Of a stretch of DNA of 64,000 bases, positions 18,323-26,955 are shown one piece after another; position 1 is the stretch's first letter, and each line of letters begins with the position of its first letter. The position numbers and the translations under genes are program-made. The stretch is from Flavobacterium sp. 1355 (lineage in GTDB: Bacteria; Bacteroidota; Bacteroidia; Flavobacteriales; Flavobacteriaceae), in contig NZ_JAFICC010000014.1 of assembly GCF_017833415.1 (NCBI RefSeq), positions 1-64,000 on the forward strand, in the 5' to 3' direction. The notes under the pieces were generated by a model that did no database searches, was not told the DNA's origin, and saw nothing but the letters and a program-made list of their open reading frames with translations.

Positions 18323-19036
18323 TTACATTTTATGAATAATAAAAATCGTTGGTCTGTTATGTAAGTCTACTTTTAATTTTTTCCAATCCGAAATTTTCAT
18401 TGTCTTAATGAATTCCGTTGGTAATGTAATGTCAGTTGCAATACATAAATGTGTTGACGGATTTACGATCTGTAGAATATCTTCTACTAATTTATTATTC
18501 CTATAAGGAGTTTCAATAAAAATCTGCGATTGGTTTTTGTCCTGAGATAATTTTTCAAAATGTTTTAATGCCGATTTTTTTTCGTCTTTATCAATAGGTA
18601 AGTATCCATTAAAAGTAAAGCTTTGCCCGTTCATTCCAGAAGCCATCATGGCAAGAAGAATAGAAGAAGGGCCTACTAAAGGAACAACCTGAATTCCTTT
18701 TTCGTGTGCCAGTTTTACAATTACAGCACCGGGATCAGCAACACCTGGACAGCCGGCTTCGCTCATTAATCCCATATTTTTTCCTTCTAATAAAGGTTTT
18801 ATAAAATCTAAATGCTCGCTCGGTTCTGTTCGTTTGTTAAGTGTAAAAAGAACTAATTCAGATTGTTTTTTTTCCGGGTAAACCGCCTTTATTGATTTTC
18901 TGGCTGTTTTGTCATTCTCAACAATATAATGATCTATAAGTTCGATACTTCTTTTTACAGTTTGTGGTAAAACATCCATAGGGTCGCTTTCGCCCATTGT
19001 AGTTGGAATTAAATATAGTTTTCCCAGAAGTTTCAT
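18323..19036 (-). CDS. RsmI-like SAM-dependent methyltransferase
   Basis: Tetrapyrrole-methylase-fold enzyme related to RsmI, which 2'-O-methylates 16S rRNA C1402. Visible blocks are LYLIPTTMGE at the start, SEAGCPGVADPGA (about 113-125) and VPLVGPSSILLAMMASG. At 237 aa it is shorter than true RsmI (about 285 aa) and lacks its C-terminal domain; Bacteroidota often carry such a short paralogue. The exact target is uncertain. It is in the dnaA-led group of minus-strand genes. Confidence 0.8.
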   Translation of the reverse strand: MKLLGKLYLIPTTMGESDPMDVLPQTVKRSIELIDHYIVENDKTARKSIKAVYPEKKQSELVLFTLNKRTEPSEHLDFIKPLLEGKNMGLMSEAGCPGVADPGAVIVKLAHEKGIQVVPLVGPSSILLAMMASGMNGQSFTFNGYLPIDKDEKKSALKHFEKLSQDKNQSQIFIETPYRNNKLVEDILQIVNPSTHLCIATDITLPTEFIKTMKISDWKKLKVDLHNRPTIFIIHKM

Positions 19037-19052
19037 TGGTATGTTATTTTAA

Positions 19053-19096
19053 ATTAAAAAATTCAATTATCTCATTTTCTGAAACAATTGAATTTA
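19053..19096 (-). terminator. Weak terminator behind the LMW phosphatase gene
   Basis: AAATTCAATT pairs with AATTGAATTT over a long loop. On the minus strand a run of six T follows. The AT-rich stem makes it weak, so read-through into the methylase gene is likely. Confidence 0.45.
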
Positions 19097-19098
19097 TA

Positions 19099-19566
19099 TT
19101 ATCCGTGTTTTTTAATAAGTTTTTCTGCAATCAAATCAGTTACTTCGTCCAGCATTTGATAAACGTTATCAAATCCATTTGCAGTACCATAATAGGGGTC
19201 CGGTACATCGACATTTTCGTTGGGAAATAATTCGTTTAGGATAAGACTTACTTTTGCTCTGTGTTCGGGAGTTTTTGCAAGATGAATAACATCGCGGAAA
19301 TTAGAATTGTCCATTACAAAAATGTAATCAAATTCATCAAAGTCAGAATTTTTGAATTGTCTTCCTTTTTGGTTGCTAATATTTATGCCATTTTTTCTGG
19401 CTGTTTCTATAGAACGTTTGTCAGGACAATGCCCAACATGCCAGGAACCAGTTCCTGCGGAATCAACTAAAAATTTATCCTGAGGTAATTTTGATGCCAA
19501 GATGCCTTCGGCCAAAGGAGATCTGCAAATATTCCCCAAGCAAACCATTAAAATTTTTATCGACAT
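19099..19566 (-). CDS. Low-molecular-weight protein tyrosine phosphatase
   Basis: The CX5R loop is Cys9-LGNIC-Arg15-Ser16, and the general acid is Asp123 in DPYYG. At 155 aa it is a complete LMW-PTP. It starts 9 nt after the dnaA stop, so it is co-transcribed with dnaA. The substrate is unknown; such enzymes dephosphorylate tyrosine kinases of exopolysaccharide systems or arginine phosphates in other bacteria. Confidence 0.93.
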   Translation of the reverse strand: MSIKILMVCLGNICRSPLAEGILASKLPQDKFLVDSAGTGSWHVGHCPDKRSIETARKNGINISNQKGRQFKNSDFDEFDYIFVMDNSNFRDVIHLAKTPEHRAKVSLILNELFPNENVDVPDPYYGTANGFDNVYQMLDEVTDLIAEKLIKKHG

Positions 19567-19575
19567 GATTCGCGT

Positions 19576-21003
19576 TTATAGCGTTAGCTTTTTGTTGATA
19601 TCCTCAACAAATTTCTTGAATTGTTTGTCTGTAGAAACTAAATTGTCAACTGTTTTACAAGCATGTAATACAGTAGCGTGATCGCGGTCGCCAATTTGTG
19701 AACCTATGTTTGCTAAAGAAGCTTTTGTGAATTTCTTTGCAAAAAACATAGCCAGTTGTCTTGCCTGTACAACGTGCCTCTTTCTTGTTTTAGATTGAAG
19801 TGTTTCTATATCAAGCTGAAAGTAATCTGAAACAATTTTTTGAATATAATCGATAGAAATTTCTCTCTTAACGTTCTTAACAAATTTCTCTACTACACTT
19901 TTGGCAAGCTCAATAGTTACTTCTTTTTTATTAAAAGAAGATTGGGCAATTAACGAAATAATTGCACCTTCTAATTCTCTAACGTTAGATTTAATATTAC
20001 GGGCAACATATTCTAAAATGTCTTCCGGCATATCTACACCGTCACGATATAGTATGTTTTTTAAGATTGAAATACGGGTTTCATAATCCGGCTGATGTAA
20101 TTCTGCAGATAATCCCCACTTGAAACGCGACAATAAACGCTGTTCAATATCCTGCATATCAACAGGAGCCTTGTCAGACGTTAAAATTACTTGCTTTCCG
20201 TTTTGGTGCAAATAGTTAAATATGTGAAAGAATACATCCTGAGTTCCGGATTTTCCAGATAAAAACTGAACGTCATCAATTATTAAAACATCAATTAACT
20301 GGTAAAAGTGAATAAAATCATTACGATTATTCTTTTTTACCGAATCGATATATTGTTGTGTAAAAATCTCGGCAGAAATATATAGAACTGTCTTTTCAGG
20401 ATATTTGTCTTTTACTTCTACACCTATCGCGTGCGCTAAGTGTGTTTTCCCTAAACCAACTCCTCCAAAAATCAATAGTGGGTTAAAAGAAGTTCCTCCG
20501 GGTTTATTGGCAACAGCCATACCTGCAGAACGCGCCAAACGGTTAGAATCTCCTTCAAGAAAATTATCAAAACTGTAATTGGCATTTAACTGCGATTCAA
20601 TTTTTAAATTTCTAATTCCCGGAATTACAAAAGGATTTTTAAGCTCAGGATTTAGGTTTTTAAACGGAGCATCAACCTCTTGCGGTTTCATCGGCACTCT
20701 GTTGGCACTTGGCAGCTGCTCGGTAAACGGCTGTTTATTGCCATAAGTGTTTTCCATTTTAATTTTATAGAGTAACTTTGCGTTTTTTCCCAGTTCTTTG
20801 GTAAGCGCAACTTTCAATAATTTTACGTAATGTTCTTCTAGCCATTCGTAGAAAAATTTACTTGGTACTTGAATATATAACGCATTGTCTGTTAGCTCAA
20901 CTGACTTGATTGGTTCAAACCAAGTTTTGTATGCTTGATCTTGAATATTGTCTTTTATAAAGGACAAACAGTTTTCCCATACCGATTGAGCAGTTTTAGT
21001 CAT
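19576..21003 (-). CDS. dnaA: Chromosomal replication initiator DnaA
   Basis: Initiates replication at oriC. Domain I is at residues 1-80, with a linker to about 140. The AAA+ core has Walker A GGVGLGKT (180-187) and Walker B VLIIDDVQF. The C-terminal DNA-binding domain carries the DnaA signature GDRDHATVLHACKTV. At 475 aa it is complete. The 187-bp upstream space has one DnaA-box-like site but no cluster, so oriC is not obviously here. LMW-PTP follows within 10 nt. Confidence 0.97.
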   Translation of the reverse strand: MTKTAQSVWENCLSFIKDNIQDQAYKTWFEPIKSVELTDNALYIQVPSKFFYEWLEEHYVKLLKVALTKELGKNAKLLYKIKMENTYGNKQPFTEQLPSANRVPMKPQEVDAPFKNLNPELKNPFVIPGIRNLKIESQLNANYSFDNFLEGDSNRLARSAGMAVANKPGGTSFNPLLIFGGVGLGKTHLAHAIGVEVKDKYPEKTVLYISAEIFTQQYIDSVKKNNRNDFIHFYQLIDVLIIDDVQFLSGKSGTQDVFFHIFNYLHQNGKQVILTSDKAPVDMQDIEQRLLSRFKWGLSAELHQPDYETRISILKNILYRDGVDMPEDILEYVARNIKSNVRELEGAIISLIAQSSFNKKEVTIELAKSVVEKFVKNVKREISIDYIQKIVSDYFQLDIETLQSKTRKRHVVQARQLAMFFAKKFTKASLANIGSQIGDRDHATVLHACKTVDNLVSTDKQFKKFVEDINKKLTL

Positions 21004-21089
21004 AGATTCAAATAAATTTTTTTATTATTGATAAAGATTCTCCTAATAAAAAAGGAGCAATTTTATTCCGAATTTCGGGATAACAAATA

Positions 21090-21098
21090 TGTGAACAA
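21090..21098 (-). promoter_or_regulatory. DnaA-box-like site at a possible dnaA promoter
   Basis: Minus-strand TTGTTCACA differs by one base from TTATNCACA. The next bases (CATATTTG, one mismatch to TAnnTTTG) could be the dnaA -7 box, so the site overlaps the promoter. It would fit autorepression by DnaA. Single weak site; low certainty. Confidence 0.35.
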
Positions 21099-21190
21099 AT
21101 TTCTGTAAAAAAAAATAATTTGGCCTCTAATTTTATAAAAAAATGTTGTAAGGCAGGTTTTAAAAACTAATTTTTTTTAATATATAAATA

Positions 21191-21595
21191 ATGAAAAATC
21201 ATCAAACTCAAGTACGTGTCCGTTACTCTGAAACTGATCAAATGGGAGTTGTATATCACGGAAATTATGTCCCGTATTTTGAGATAGGACGCGTGGAATG
21301 GCTTAGAAATAAAGGGATTTCGTATAAAAGCATGGAAGAAAGCGGTATTGGCCTGCCAATTGTATCCATGCAGATTAATTATAAAAAATCGGCGCGTTAT
21401 GACGAGCTTCTTACTATTCATACCACTTTCAAAAGTCAATCATCTGTTAAGATTGAATTCGACTGCGAAATCTATAACGAAGCAAACGAGTTATTAACAA
21501 CTGCAGTGTTTATTTTGGTATTTATTTCCTTAAAAACGGGTCGTCCTACAGCACCTCCGGATTATATTTTAGAGTTATTTAAAACCTTAGAATAA
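21191..21595 (+). CDS. Acyl-CoA thioesterase, 4HBT/YbgC type
   Basis: Hot-dog-fold thioesterase of 134 aa. VRYSETDQMGVVYHGNYVPY places the catalytic Asp at residue 16 with the following HGNY motif, the hallmark of the 4-hydroxybenzoyl-CoA/YbgC group. It probably hydrolyses acyl-CoA in the cytoplasm; chain-length preference cannot be read. It is divergent from dnaA. Confidence 0.9.
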   Translation: MKNHQTQVRVRYSETDQMGVVYHGNYVPYFEIGRVEWLRNKGISYKSMEESGIGLPIVSMQINYKKSARYDELLTIHTTFKSQSSVKIEFDCEIYNEANELLTTAVFILVFISLKTGRPTAPPDYILELFKTLE

Positions 21596-21626
21596 TTGTT
21601 AAATCCGAATGGAATTTAATACTGAT

Positions 21627-22259
21627 TTATAGCATTTTTATGTCAATTTCAAACATTAAATCAAAAATGTCGAATATCATTTCGGCATTTTTTTTTCTTG
21701 TTTTTGCGACAATTTTGCCTATTGGTAACCCAGAATTTTCATCAATTTCCATTTCCTGAGAAACGATGTCCAGTTTTTTTTCTTTAATTACACGCATCAC
21801 CTTATTCATGTTTTTGTAATCAAAAGAGATCAAAAAATGTACGTCGATTGTTTTTTCAACAATTTCAGAAATCTCAAGAGCCATTTGTGCTGTAGTTTTA
21901 TAAGCAGCGATTAATCCGCCAACACCCAGCTTGGTTCCGCCAAAAATCCGAACGACTACTACTAAAACGTTTGTTAACCCAAAAGATTGTATCTGGCCAT
22001 ATATTGGAGCCCCGGCCGTATTGCCAGGTTCGCCATCATCATTTGCACGATAAGAGATTTTCGGTGCAGTACCCAATTGATAGGCATAACAATAATGTAC
22101 GGCGTGCGGGTGTAGTTTTTTTAAAGATTCGATAATTGGCTTTACTTCATCTTCGCTTTGTAGTGGGAAAGCATAACCAAAGAATTTGCTTCCTTTTTCT
22201 TTAAACAGCACTTCTTCAGACTCAGAAGCTATAGTTTGATACGTATCGTTATATTCCAA
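21627..22259 (-). CDS. YigZ/IMPACT family protein
   Basis: A 210-aa protein with the IMPACT N-terminal domain (about 15-125, with the conserved NDDGEPGNTAGAPI and KLGVGGLIAAY) and a C-terminal DUF1949-like region. The biochemical role of the bacterial family is not settled. It starts 9 nt after the HAD gene and is the last gene of ribD-HAD-yigZ. Confidence 0.88.
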   Translation of the reverse strand: MEYNDTYQTIASESEEVLFKEKGSKFFGYAFPLQSEDEVKPIIESLKKLHPHAVHYCYAYQLGTAPKISYRANDDGEPGNTAGAPIYGQIQSFGLTNVLVVVVRIFGGTKLGVGGLIAAYKTTAQMALEISEIVEKTIDVHFLISFDYKNMNKVMRVIKEKKLDIVSQEMEIDENSGLPIGKIVAKTRKKNAEMIFDIFDLMFEIDIKML

Positions 22260-22268
22260 AAGTAAATT

Positions 22269-22871
22269 TTAAAGTATTTTTTTCTCAAATAAATCAACCA
22301 CATCTTCTTTACCAACTTGTAAATTCCATACATGAAATCCAAGTGCAGCGGCAGAATCTGTGTTTTCTTTTTTGTCATCTACAAACAAAGTTCGTTTAGG
22401 AGACAATTCGTGTTTATTAATTAAGTATTTAAAAGAATCCGGATCCGGTTTTCTTTTTCCGATTTCAAATGAAAAATAAACCTTTTCAAAACATTGGTAA
22501 AAATCACTGTAAAAAGAAATTCCACTTTTATTTTCAAAAGTTTCAATATGGATAGAATCAGTATTACTCAATAAAAACAAACGATATTTGCCTGAAAGCA
22601 TTTGCAGGAATTCTAAACGGTACAATGGAAAATCGGCCAATACGGCATTCCAGGCTGTCAGAATTTCTTCTTTAGAAGCGTTTGGAAGTTGTTTTTGAAA
22701 GCCCTCCAAAAAATCATCATGTGAAATTTCTCCAACTTCAAACATAAGATTCAGGCGGGCAAATTCAGAATTCCACTCTTTCATACCTAATTTCTCCAAT
22801 CCCGAAATCGTAGCTTGTTTATCTAAATTGATAAAAATATCTCCAAAGTCAAAAATTATAGTATCAATCAT
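22269..22871 (-). CDS. HAD-superfamily hydrolase, YihX-like
   Basis: A 200-aa phosphatase-fold protein. Motif I is DFGDIFINLD (nucleophile Asp8), motif II LLSNTDS, and motif III/IV KRKPDPDSFKYL then FVDDKKENTDSA. The DxG form of motif I is usual for the YihX/HAD-IA group. It overlaps the end of ribD by 8 bp and precedes yigZ. The neighbourhood suggests a sugar- or flavin-phosphate substrate (the missing riboflavin-pathway phosphatase is one idea), but this is only inference. Confidence 0.85.
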   Translation of the reverse strand: MIDTIIFDFGDIFINLDKQATISGLEKLGMKEWNSEFARLNLMFEVGEISHDDFLEGFQKQLPNASKEEILTAWNAVLADFPLYRLEFLQMLSGKYRLFLLSNTDSIHIETFENKSGISFYSDFYQCFEKVYFSFEIGKRKPDPDSFKYLINKHELSPKRTLFVDDKKENTDSAAALGFHVWNLQVGKEDVVDLFEKKIL

Positions 22872-23913
22872 GATTTCTAATTTGTATTAATTCATCACTT
22901 CCGATATTGATCTTAGACGAAATTCCCCCTGAAATCATTGGAGCTTTTGTTCCTTTTCCAAAAGAAATACTTCCTTTAAAAATCCGTGCTTCATCCCAGG
23001 CATTCTGATCTATAAAAGTCTGTAAAGTCTGTAAACCGCCTTCTATGATAACAGACTGAATTTGGTTTTGATATAAAATTTCTAAAATTTGAGGGACTAT
23101 ATTTTGGCTAAAATCAATTATCTCAAAGGTAGTATTTTCTTTTCCGCTGACAATTTCAGATTTTGTAAATACAATTGTTTTAACACTGCCATCAAAAACA
23201 GAGCTGTTTTTAGGAATTCTGCTATTTTGATCCAAAACAATGCGTACAGGATTGTTTCCGCTCCAGTCCCGAACATTTAATTTTGGGTTATCATCAATCA
23301 CGGTTTGTGTTCCTGCTAAGATCGACTGTTCCTTACTTCGCCAATTATGAACCAATTGCCTTGAATAAGTATTGGTGATCCAGACTGGTTTTCGGTCCTG
23401 ATTATTTTCTTTTTCAGGAGCCAGAAACATATCCAGGCTTTCTGCCCATTTTAATATAATATAAGGACGTTTTTTTTGATGAAAAGTAAAAAACCTTTTG
23501 TTGAGTTCATTGCACTCTTCTTCTAAAATCCCAACAGTAACATTAGAGCCGGATTCGATTATTTTCTTAATTCCCCTTCCGGCCACTTTTTCATTAGGAT
23601 CTACAGTTCCTACAACAACATTCGGAATTTTATGCTCTATGATCAGATCGCAGCAGGGAGGCGTTTTTCCAAAATGGCTGCACGGTTCTAAACTGACATA
23701 AATAGTAGCTTTTTTTAATAATGACTTATCTTTTACAGATCGTATGGCATTTACCTCTGCATGTGGCTCACCGGCTTTTTTATGCCAGCCTTCGCCAATG
23801 ATTTTATCCTCGAAAACAATTACACTGCCCACCATAGGGTTCGGATATGTTGTCCCGAAACCATTTTTGGCCAGCTCAATGCAACGTTTTATATATTTCT
23901 CATGTATGTTCAC
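22864..23913 (-). CDS. ribD: Riboflavin biosynthesis deaminase/reductase RibD
   Basis: Bifunctional enzyme for the second and third steps of riboflavin synthesis. The zinc deaminase domain (1-145) has His51-Ala-Glu53 and Cys78/Cys87 (PCSH, TPPC). The reductase domain covers about 150-349 (WAESLDMFLA, IIEGGLQTLQ). The start is a GTG at 23913; the usual family N-terminus NIHEKYIKRCIELAKNG follows at once. A -7 box lies only 4 nt before it, suggesting a leaderless message. It overlaps the HAD gene. Confidence 0.94.
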   Translation of the reverse strand: MNIHEKYIKRCIELAKNGFGTTYPNPMVGSVIVFEDKIIGEGWHKKAGEPHAEVNAIRSVKDKSLLKKATIYVSLEPCSHFGKTPPCCDLIIEHKIPNVVVGTVDPNEKVAGRGIKKIIESGSNVTVGILEEECNELNKRFFTFHQKKRPYIILKWAESLDMFLAPEKENNQDRKPVWITNTYSRQLVHNWRSKEQSILAGTQTVIDDNPKLNVRDWSGNNPVRIVLDQNSRIPKNSSVFDGSVKTIVFTKSEIVSGKENTTFEIIDFSQNIVPQILEILYQNQIQSVIIEGGLQTLQTFIDQNAWDEARIFKGSISFGKGTKAPMISGGISSKINIGSDELIQIRNHD

Positions 23914-23917
23914 AGTG

Positions 23918-23925
23918 CAAAAATA
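23918..23925 (-). promoter_or_regulatory. -7 box for ribD (leaderless message?)
   Basis: Minus-strand TATTTTTG followed by GCACT and then the GTG start of ribD. With transcription starting a few bases after this box, the transcript would begin at or next to the start codon. Confidence 0.5.
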
Positions 23926-23963
23926 AGTTATTTTTAATTTTTTGTGCGAATAGTAGCGTGATA

Positions 23964-24007
23964 GTTATATAATAGTTGTGAAACAATCCAAATAGTTATG
24001 AAACTAT
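23964..24007. promoter_or_regulatory. Tandem 17-bp operator-like repeats
   Basis: Two copies of AATAGTTRTGAAACWAT begin at 23971 and 23991, exactly 20 bp apart; the second is a near-perfect inverted repeat (ATAGTT...AACTAT). A GTTATATAAT word directly precedes them. They lie upstream of the GNAT -7 box, where an activator would bind. The regulator is unknown. Confidence 0.45.
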
Positions 24008-24022
24008 CGGAAAAGTATTTTT

Positions 24023-24030
24023 ATTTTTGT
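24023..24030 (+). promoter_or_regulatory. -7 box for GNAT gene 24055
   Basis: TATTTTTG, 24 nt before the ATG. An AGGAA sequence 4 nt before the start is one of the few Shine-Dalgarno-like sequences in the window. Confidence 0.55.
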
Positions 24031-24054
24031 ATAGATATAATGTAAATAAAGGAA

Positions 24055-24552
24055 ATGAAAAATTGGATTATCAGAAAAATAAAGAAAGAAGATAATAAGG
24101 CTGTTGCTGCATTAATAAGGTCAGTTTTTGATGAAATGGAAATTCCTAAAGTCGGAACTGCGTATGAGGATCCTTATCTGGATTTGATGTTTGAAGAATA
24201 CAATAAACCTCAATCCGTTTATTTTGTTGTTGAAAATGATGGTGAAATTGTTGGCTCTGCCGGAATCGCACCTTTGGAAAATGGTGATCAGAAAATTTGC
24301 GAATTACAGAAGATGTATTTTTTACCTCAGACCCGAGGTTTGGGCATAGGAAGTGCCATGATGGAAAAATGTCTTCAGGAAGCAAAAGCTTTTGGTTTTG
24401 AAAAATGTTATATCGAAACAATGCCTTTTATGCACGCGGCTCAAAAACTTTATAAAAAATCGGGTTTTGAGTATTTAGATGAACCGATGGGATGTACCGG
24501 GCATAATTCTTGCCCTGTATGGATGCTGAAAGATTTACAAAATGAATTGTAA
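24055..24552 (+). CDS. GNAT family N-acetyltransferase
   Basis: A 165-aa single-domain acetyltransferase. The acetyl-CoA loop is the RGLGIGSAMM stretch (about 95-104), preceded by ELQKMYFLPQT, and the end YIETMPFMHAAQKLYKKSGF is a typical beta-5/alpha-4 region. The Cys-containing tail (GCTGHNSCPVWM) is shared with small GNAT proteins of unknown substrate. It is divergent from ribD, with the tandem operator-like repeats between them. Confidence 0.85.
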   Translation: MKNWIIRKIKKEDNKAVAALIRSVFDEMEIPKVGTAYEDPYLDLMFEEYNKPQSVYFVVENDGEIVGSAGIAPLENGDQKICELQKMYFLPQTRGLGIGSAMMEKCLQEAKAFGFEKCYIETMPFMHAAQKLYKKSGFEYLDEPMGCTGHNSCPVWMLKDLQNEL

Positions 24553-24627
24553 CAAAATTTGTTTGTAGAATACTTATTTGTGGATTGCAATTGGCTTTAG
24601 CCTAAAATTAATGCTCAAACACCCAAA

Positions 24628-25482
24628 ATGAAAATTAAACAATATCGCACTCAGTTTATACAGGAATTATCTCCTTTTTATGATGCATATGAAGCAGAAA
24701 GTTTTTTTTACCTGATTCTGGAAAATAAACACAGGTTAAGACAAATTGATCTTGCGCTAAATCACGAACTGACTTTTAGTGAGTCTGATTTTGTGGTTTG
24801 GGATTCTATTTTGGAAAAATTAAAAAAAGAAGTTCCGATTCAGTATTTATTAGGGAAAACTCATTTCTATGGTTTGGAATTCGATGTAAACGAAAATGTT
24901 TTGATTCCGAGACCCGAAACTGAAGAATTGGTAGAATGGATTATCAATGAAAATTTAAATACTGCAAAATCCAGAAAACTTAAAATATTAGATATTGGGA
25001 CAGGAAGCGGATGTATAGCAATTTCATTGGCTAAAAATCTTCCAAACGCTGACGTACATGCAATTGATGTTTCTAAAAAAGCTTTGGAAACTGCCAAATG
25101 GAATGCCTTAAGTAACAAAGTAAATGTTACTTTTATGTATAAGGATATTTTAGAATTAGAAGCACTAAAATGTGATTTTGATATTATAGTTTCAAACCCG
25201 CCATATGTACGTAATTTAGAAAAAGCAGAAATCAAAAAGAACGTACTTGATTACGAACCGCACCTTGCACTTTTTGTAGACGATAATGATGCATTGATTT
25301 TTTATAAAAAAATTGCTTTACTGGCAAAAAAGAATCTTGCAGAAAATGGTCAGTTGTATTTTGAAATTAACCAATATCTGAGTAAGGAAATGACAGATTT
25401 GCTGGAAGAAATGAATTTTAAAAATATCGATTTAAGAAAAGATATTTACGATAACGACAGAATGATAAAAGGCACTCTCTAG
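24628..25482 (+). CDS. prmC: Release factor glutamine methyltransferase
   Basis: Methylates the GGQ glutamine of RF1 and RF2. The N-terminal helical domain is at 1-90, the SAM-binding loop DIGTGSG at 122-128 and the substrate glutamine-binding NPPY at 190-193. At 284 aa it is complete. The upstream gene is separated by 75 bp, which includes a small GGCTTTAGCC palindrome. Confidence 0.95.
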   Translation: MKIKQYRTQFIQELSPFYDAYEAESFFYLILENKHRLRQIDLALNHELTFSESDFVVWDSILEKLKKEVPIQYLLGKTHFYGLEFDVNENVLIPRPETEELVEWIINENLNTAKSRKLKILDIGTGSGCIAISLAKNLPNADVHAIDVSKKALETAKWNALSNKVNVTFMYKDILELEALKCDFDIIVSNPPYVRNLEKAEIKKNVLDYEPHLALFVDDNDALIFYKKIALLAKKNLAENGQLYFEINQYLSKEMTDLLEEMNFKNIDLRKDIYDNDRMIKGTL

Positions 25483-25529
25483 TTTTTAGCCAATACTTTG
25501 GCTCTAAACAAATTCCTTAAATATTACAA

Positions 25530-26771
25530 TTATTCATAACGCAAAGCTTCAATCGGGTCTAATTTTGAAGCTTTTATCGCAGGATATAAACCAGAAACAA
25601 TTGCAACCATAAAACTGGTAGCAAAAGCTGCAAAAATGGCCATCCAGGGAATTACGAATGGAAATCCCATTCCCGATGCAAAAGCAAAACCAACCAGTAA
25701 GCCAAGAATAATACCTACGAGACCGCCAATCTGGCCAATCAGTAAAGTCTCAATAAAAAACTGAGTAGCGACAGTAGTTCTTTTAGCTCCTAATGCTTTG
25801 CGGACTCCTATTTCGCGTGTGCGTTCTGTAACCGAAACAATCATGATATTCATTAAGGCAATAGAAGAACCAAGAATTGTTATAATGCTGATAATCCAGG
25901 AAGCATAGCCCAGATATTTGGTAATTCCCAAAATTCGGTTTATTAAATCATCGCTTCGTCCTACGCCAAAGTTATTGTCACGAACCGGACTTAGTTTACG
26001 AACCCTGCGCATAGTACTTATTGCGTTGTCTACTGCATCGTCTAAAAATTCTTTTTTGCTTACCATTACACTCATCGTATAATTTATATTTGGTGCAGTA
26101 AATAAAGAGCGCGCTACCTGAATTGGTATTAAGACTCTTAAATCCTGACTGTTTCCAAACGTGGAACCTTTTTCTTTTAATACCCCAATAACTTTAAATC
26201 TGGCACCGCGAATTGAAATTATTTTATCAATTGGATTGACATCTTTTAGCAAACCTTTTTCAAAATCAGATCCAACAATGCAGGAATAAGTATTGTTATC
26301 GATGTCAAATTGATTAAAACTTCTGCCTAAATTAATTTCTAAACCAGAATTACCTATAAAATGTTCGTCAACACCTACAATAGTAATTTCCGGATCAGTT
26401 TTTTGATCTAAATATTTTACCTCTGCATTAGAAGTTGCTGTAAAAGAAAGAGATGTTTCGGTAAGAGGGTATTTGTATTTATTCTTGAAAGCCACTGCTT
26501 CCGGGTAAGAAATGATTGGATTTATAATTTCTCTTTCATTCCCGCCACGATTTTTAACATTGCTTTCATATTGATTAATGTTGAAAGTGTTGGCTCCCAT
26601 TGATGCAAAATTGGTCGAAATCTTATTTTCTAATGCCGTTACAACAGTCAGGATTCCAACAAGGGCAGTAATACCGATAGCGATAATTAATACTGTAAGA
26701 ATGGTTCGCAATAGTTGGGTTTTGATTGAACCAAACGCAATTCGGATATTTTCTTTGAATAATTTTAGCAT
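25530..26771 (-). CDS. MacB-like ABC transporter permease
   Basis: A 413-aa inner-membrane protein of the MacB/FtsX type. One membrane helix lies at about 18-40, then a large periplasmic MacB_PCD domain (45-245), then three C-terminal helices (about 288-400) with the conserved RTREIGVRKALGAKR and the closing PIEALRYE. No ATPase subunit is encoded next to it, so it must pair with one elsewhere. I choose an ATG at 26771; a TTG 9 nt upstream is also in frame. Confidence 0.9.
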   Translation of the reverse strand: MLKLFKENIRIAFGSIKTQLLRTILTVLIIAIGITALVGILTVVTALENKISTNFASMGANTFNINQYESNVKNRGGNEREIINPIISYPEAVAFKNKYKYPLTETSLSFTATSNAEVKYLDQKTDPEITIVGVDEHFIGNSGLEINLGRSFNQFDIDNNTYSCIVGSDFEKGLLKDVNPIDKIISIRGARFKVIGVLKEKGSTFGNSQDLRVLIPIQVARSLFTAPNINYTMSVMVSKKEFLDDAVDNAISTMRRVRKLSPVRDNNFGVGRSDDLINRILGITKYLGYASWIISIITILGSSIALMNIMIVSVTERTREIGVRKALGAKRTTVATQFFIETLLIGQIGGLVGIILGLLVGFAFASGMGFPFVIPWMAIFAAFATSFMVAIVSGLYPAIKASKLDPIEALRYE

Positions 26772-26916
26772 CATGACCAATTTGTCACGAAAATACGGTT
26801 TTTGTTACAAGTTTGTCTTTCAACTGTCATTATTTATTTTAAAAAATAAGATATTTGCAGACGATTAAAATCAAAAGAAATAATGTTAAAGAGTTTTAGA
26901 TGTAAAGGTTTCAAAA

Positions 26917-26951
26917 AAATCTAAAATCTAAAATCAACAATCTAAAATATA
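26917..26951. repeat. Five AAATCTA heptamers before hisS
   Basis: Five consecutive heptamers of consensus AAATCTA, ending 4 nt before the hisS ATG. Twenty-two nt (26927-26948) are identical to 7855-7876. Confidence 0.8.
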
Positions 26952-26955
26952 AAAG

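Noticed and set aside
21003..21190. Replication origin
   Set aside because: One weak DnaA box and no AT-rich 13-mer cluster; not enough.
23914..24054. FMN riboswitch before ribD
   Set aside because: No conserved RFN-element sequence, and the promoter box lies too close to the start.
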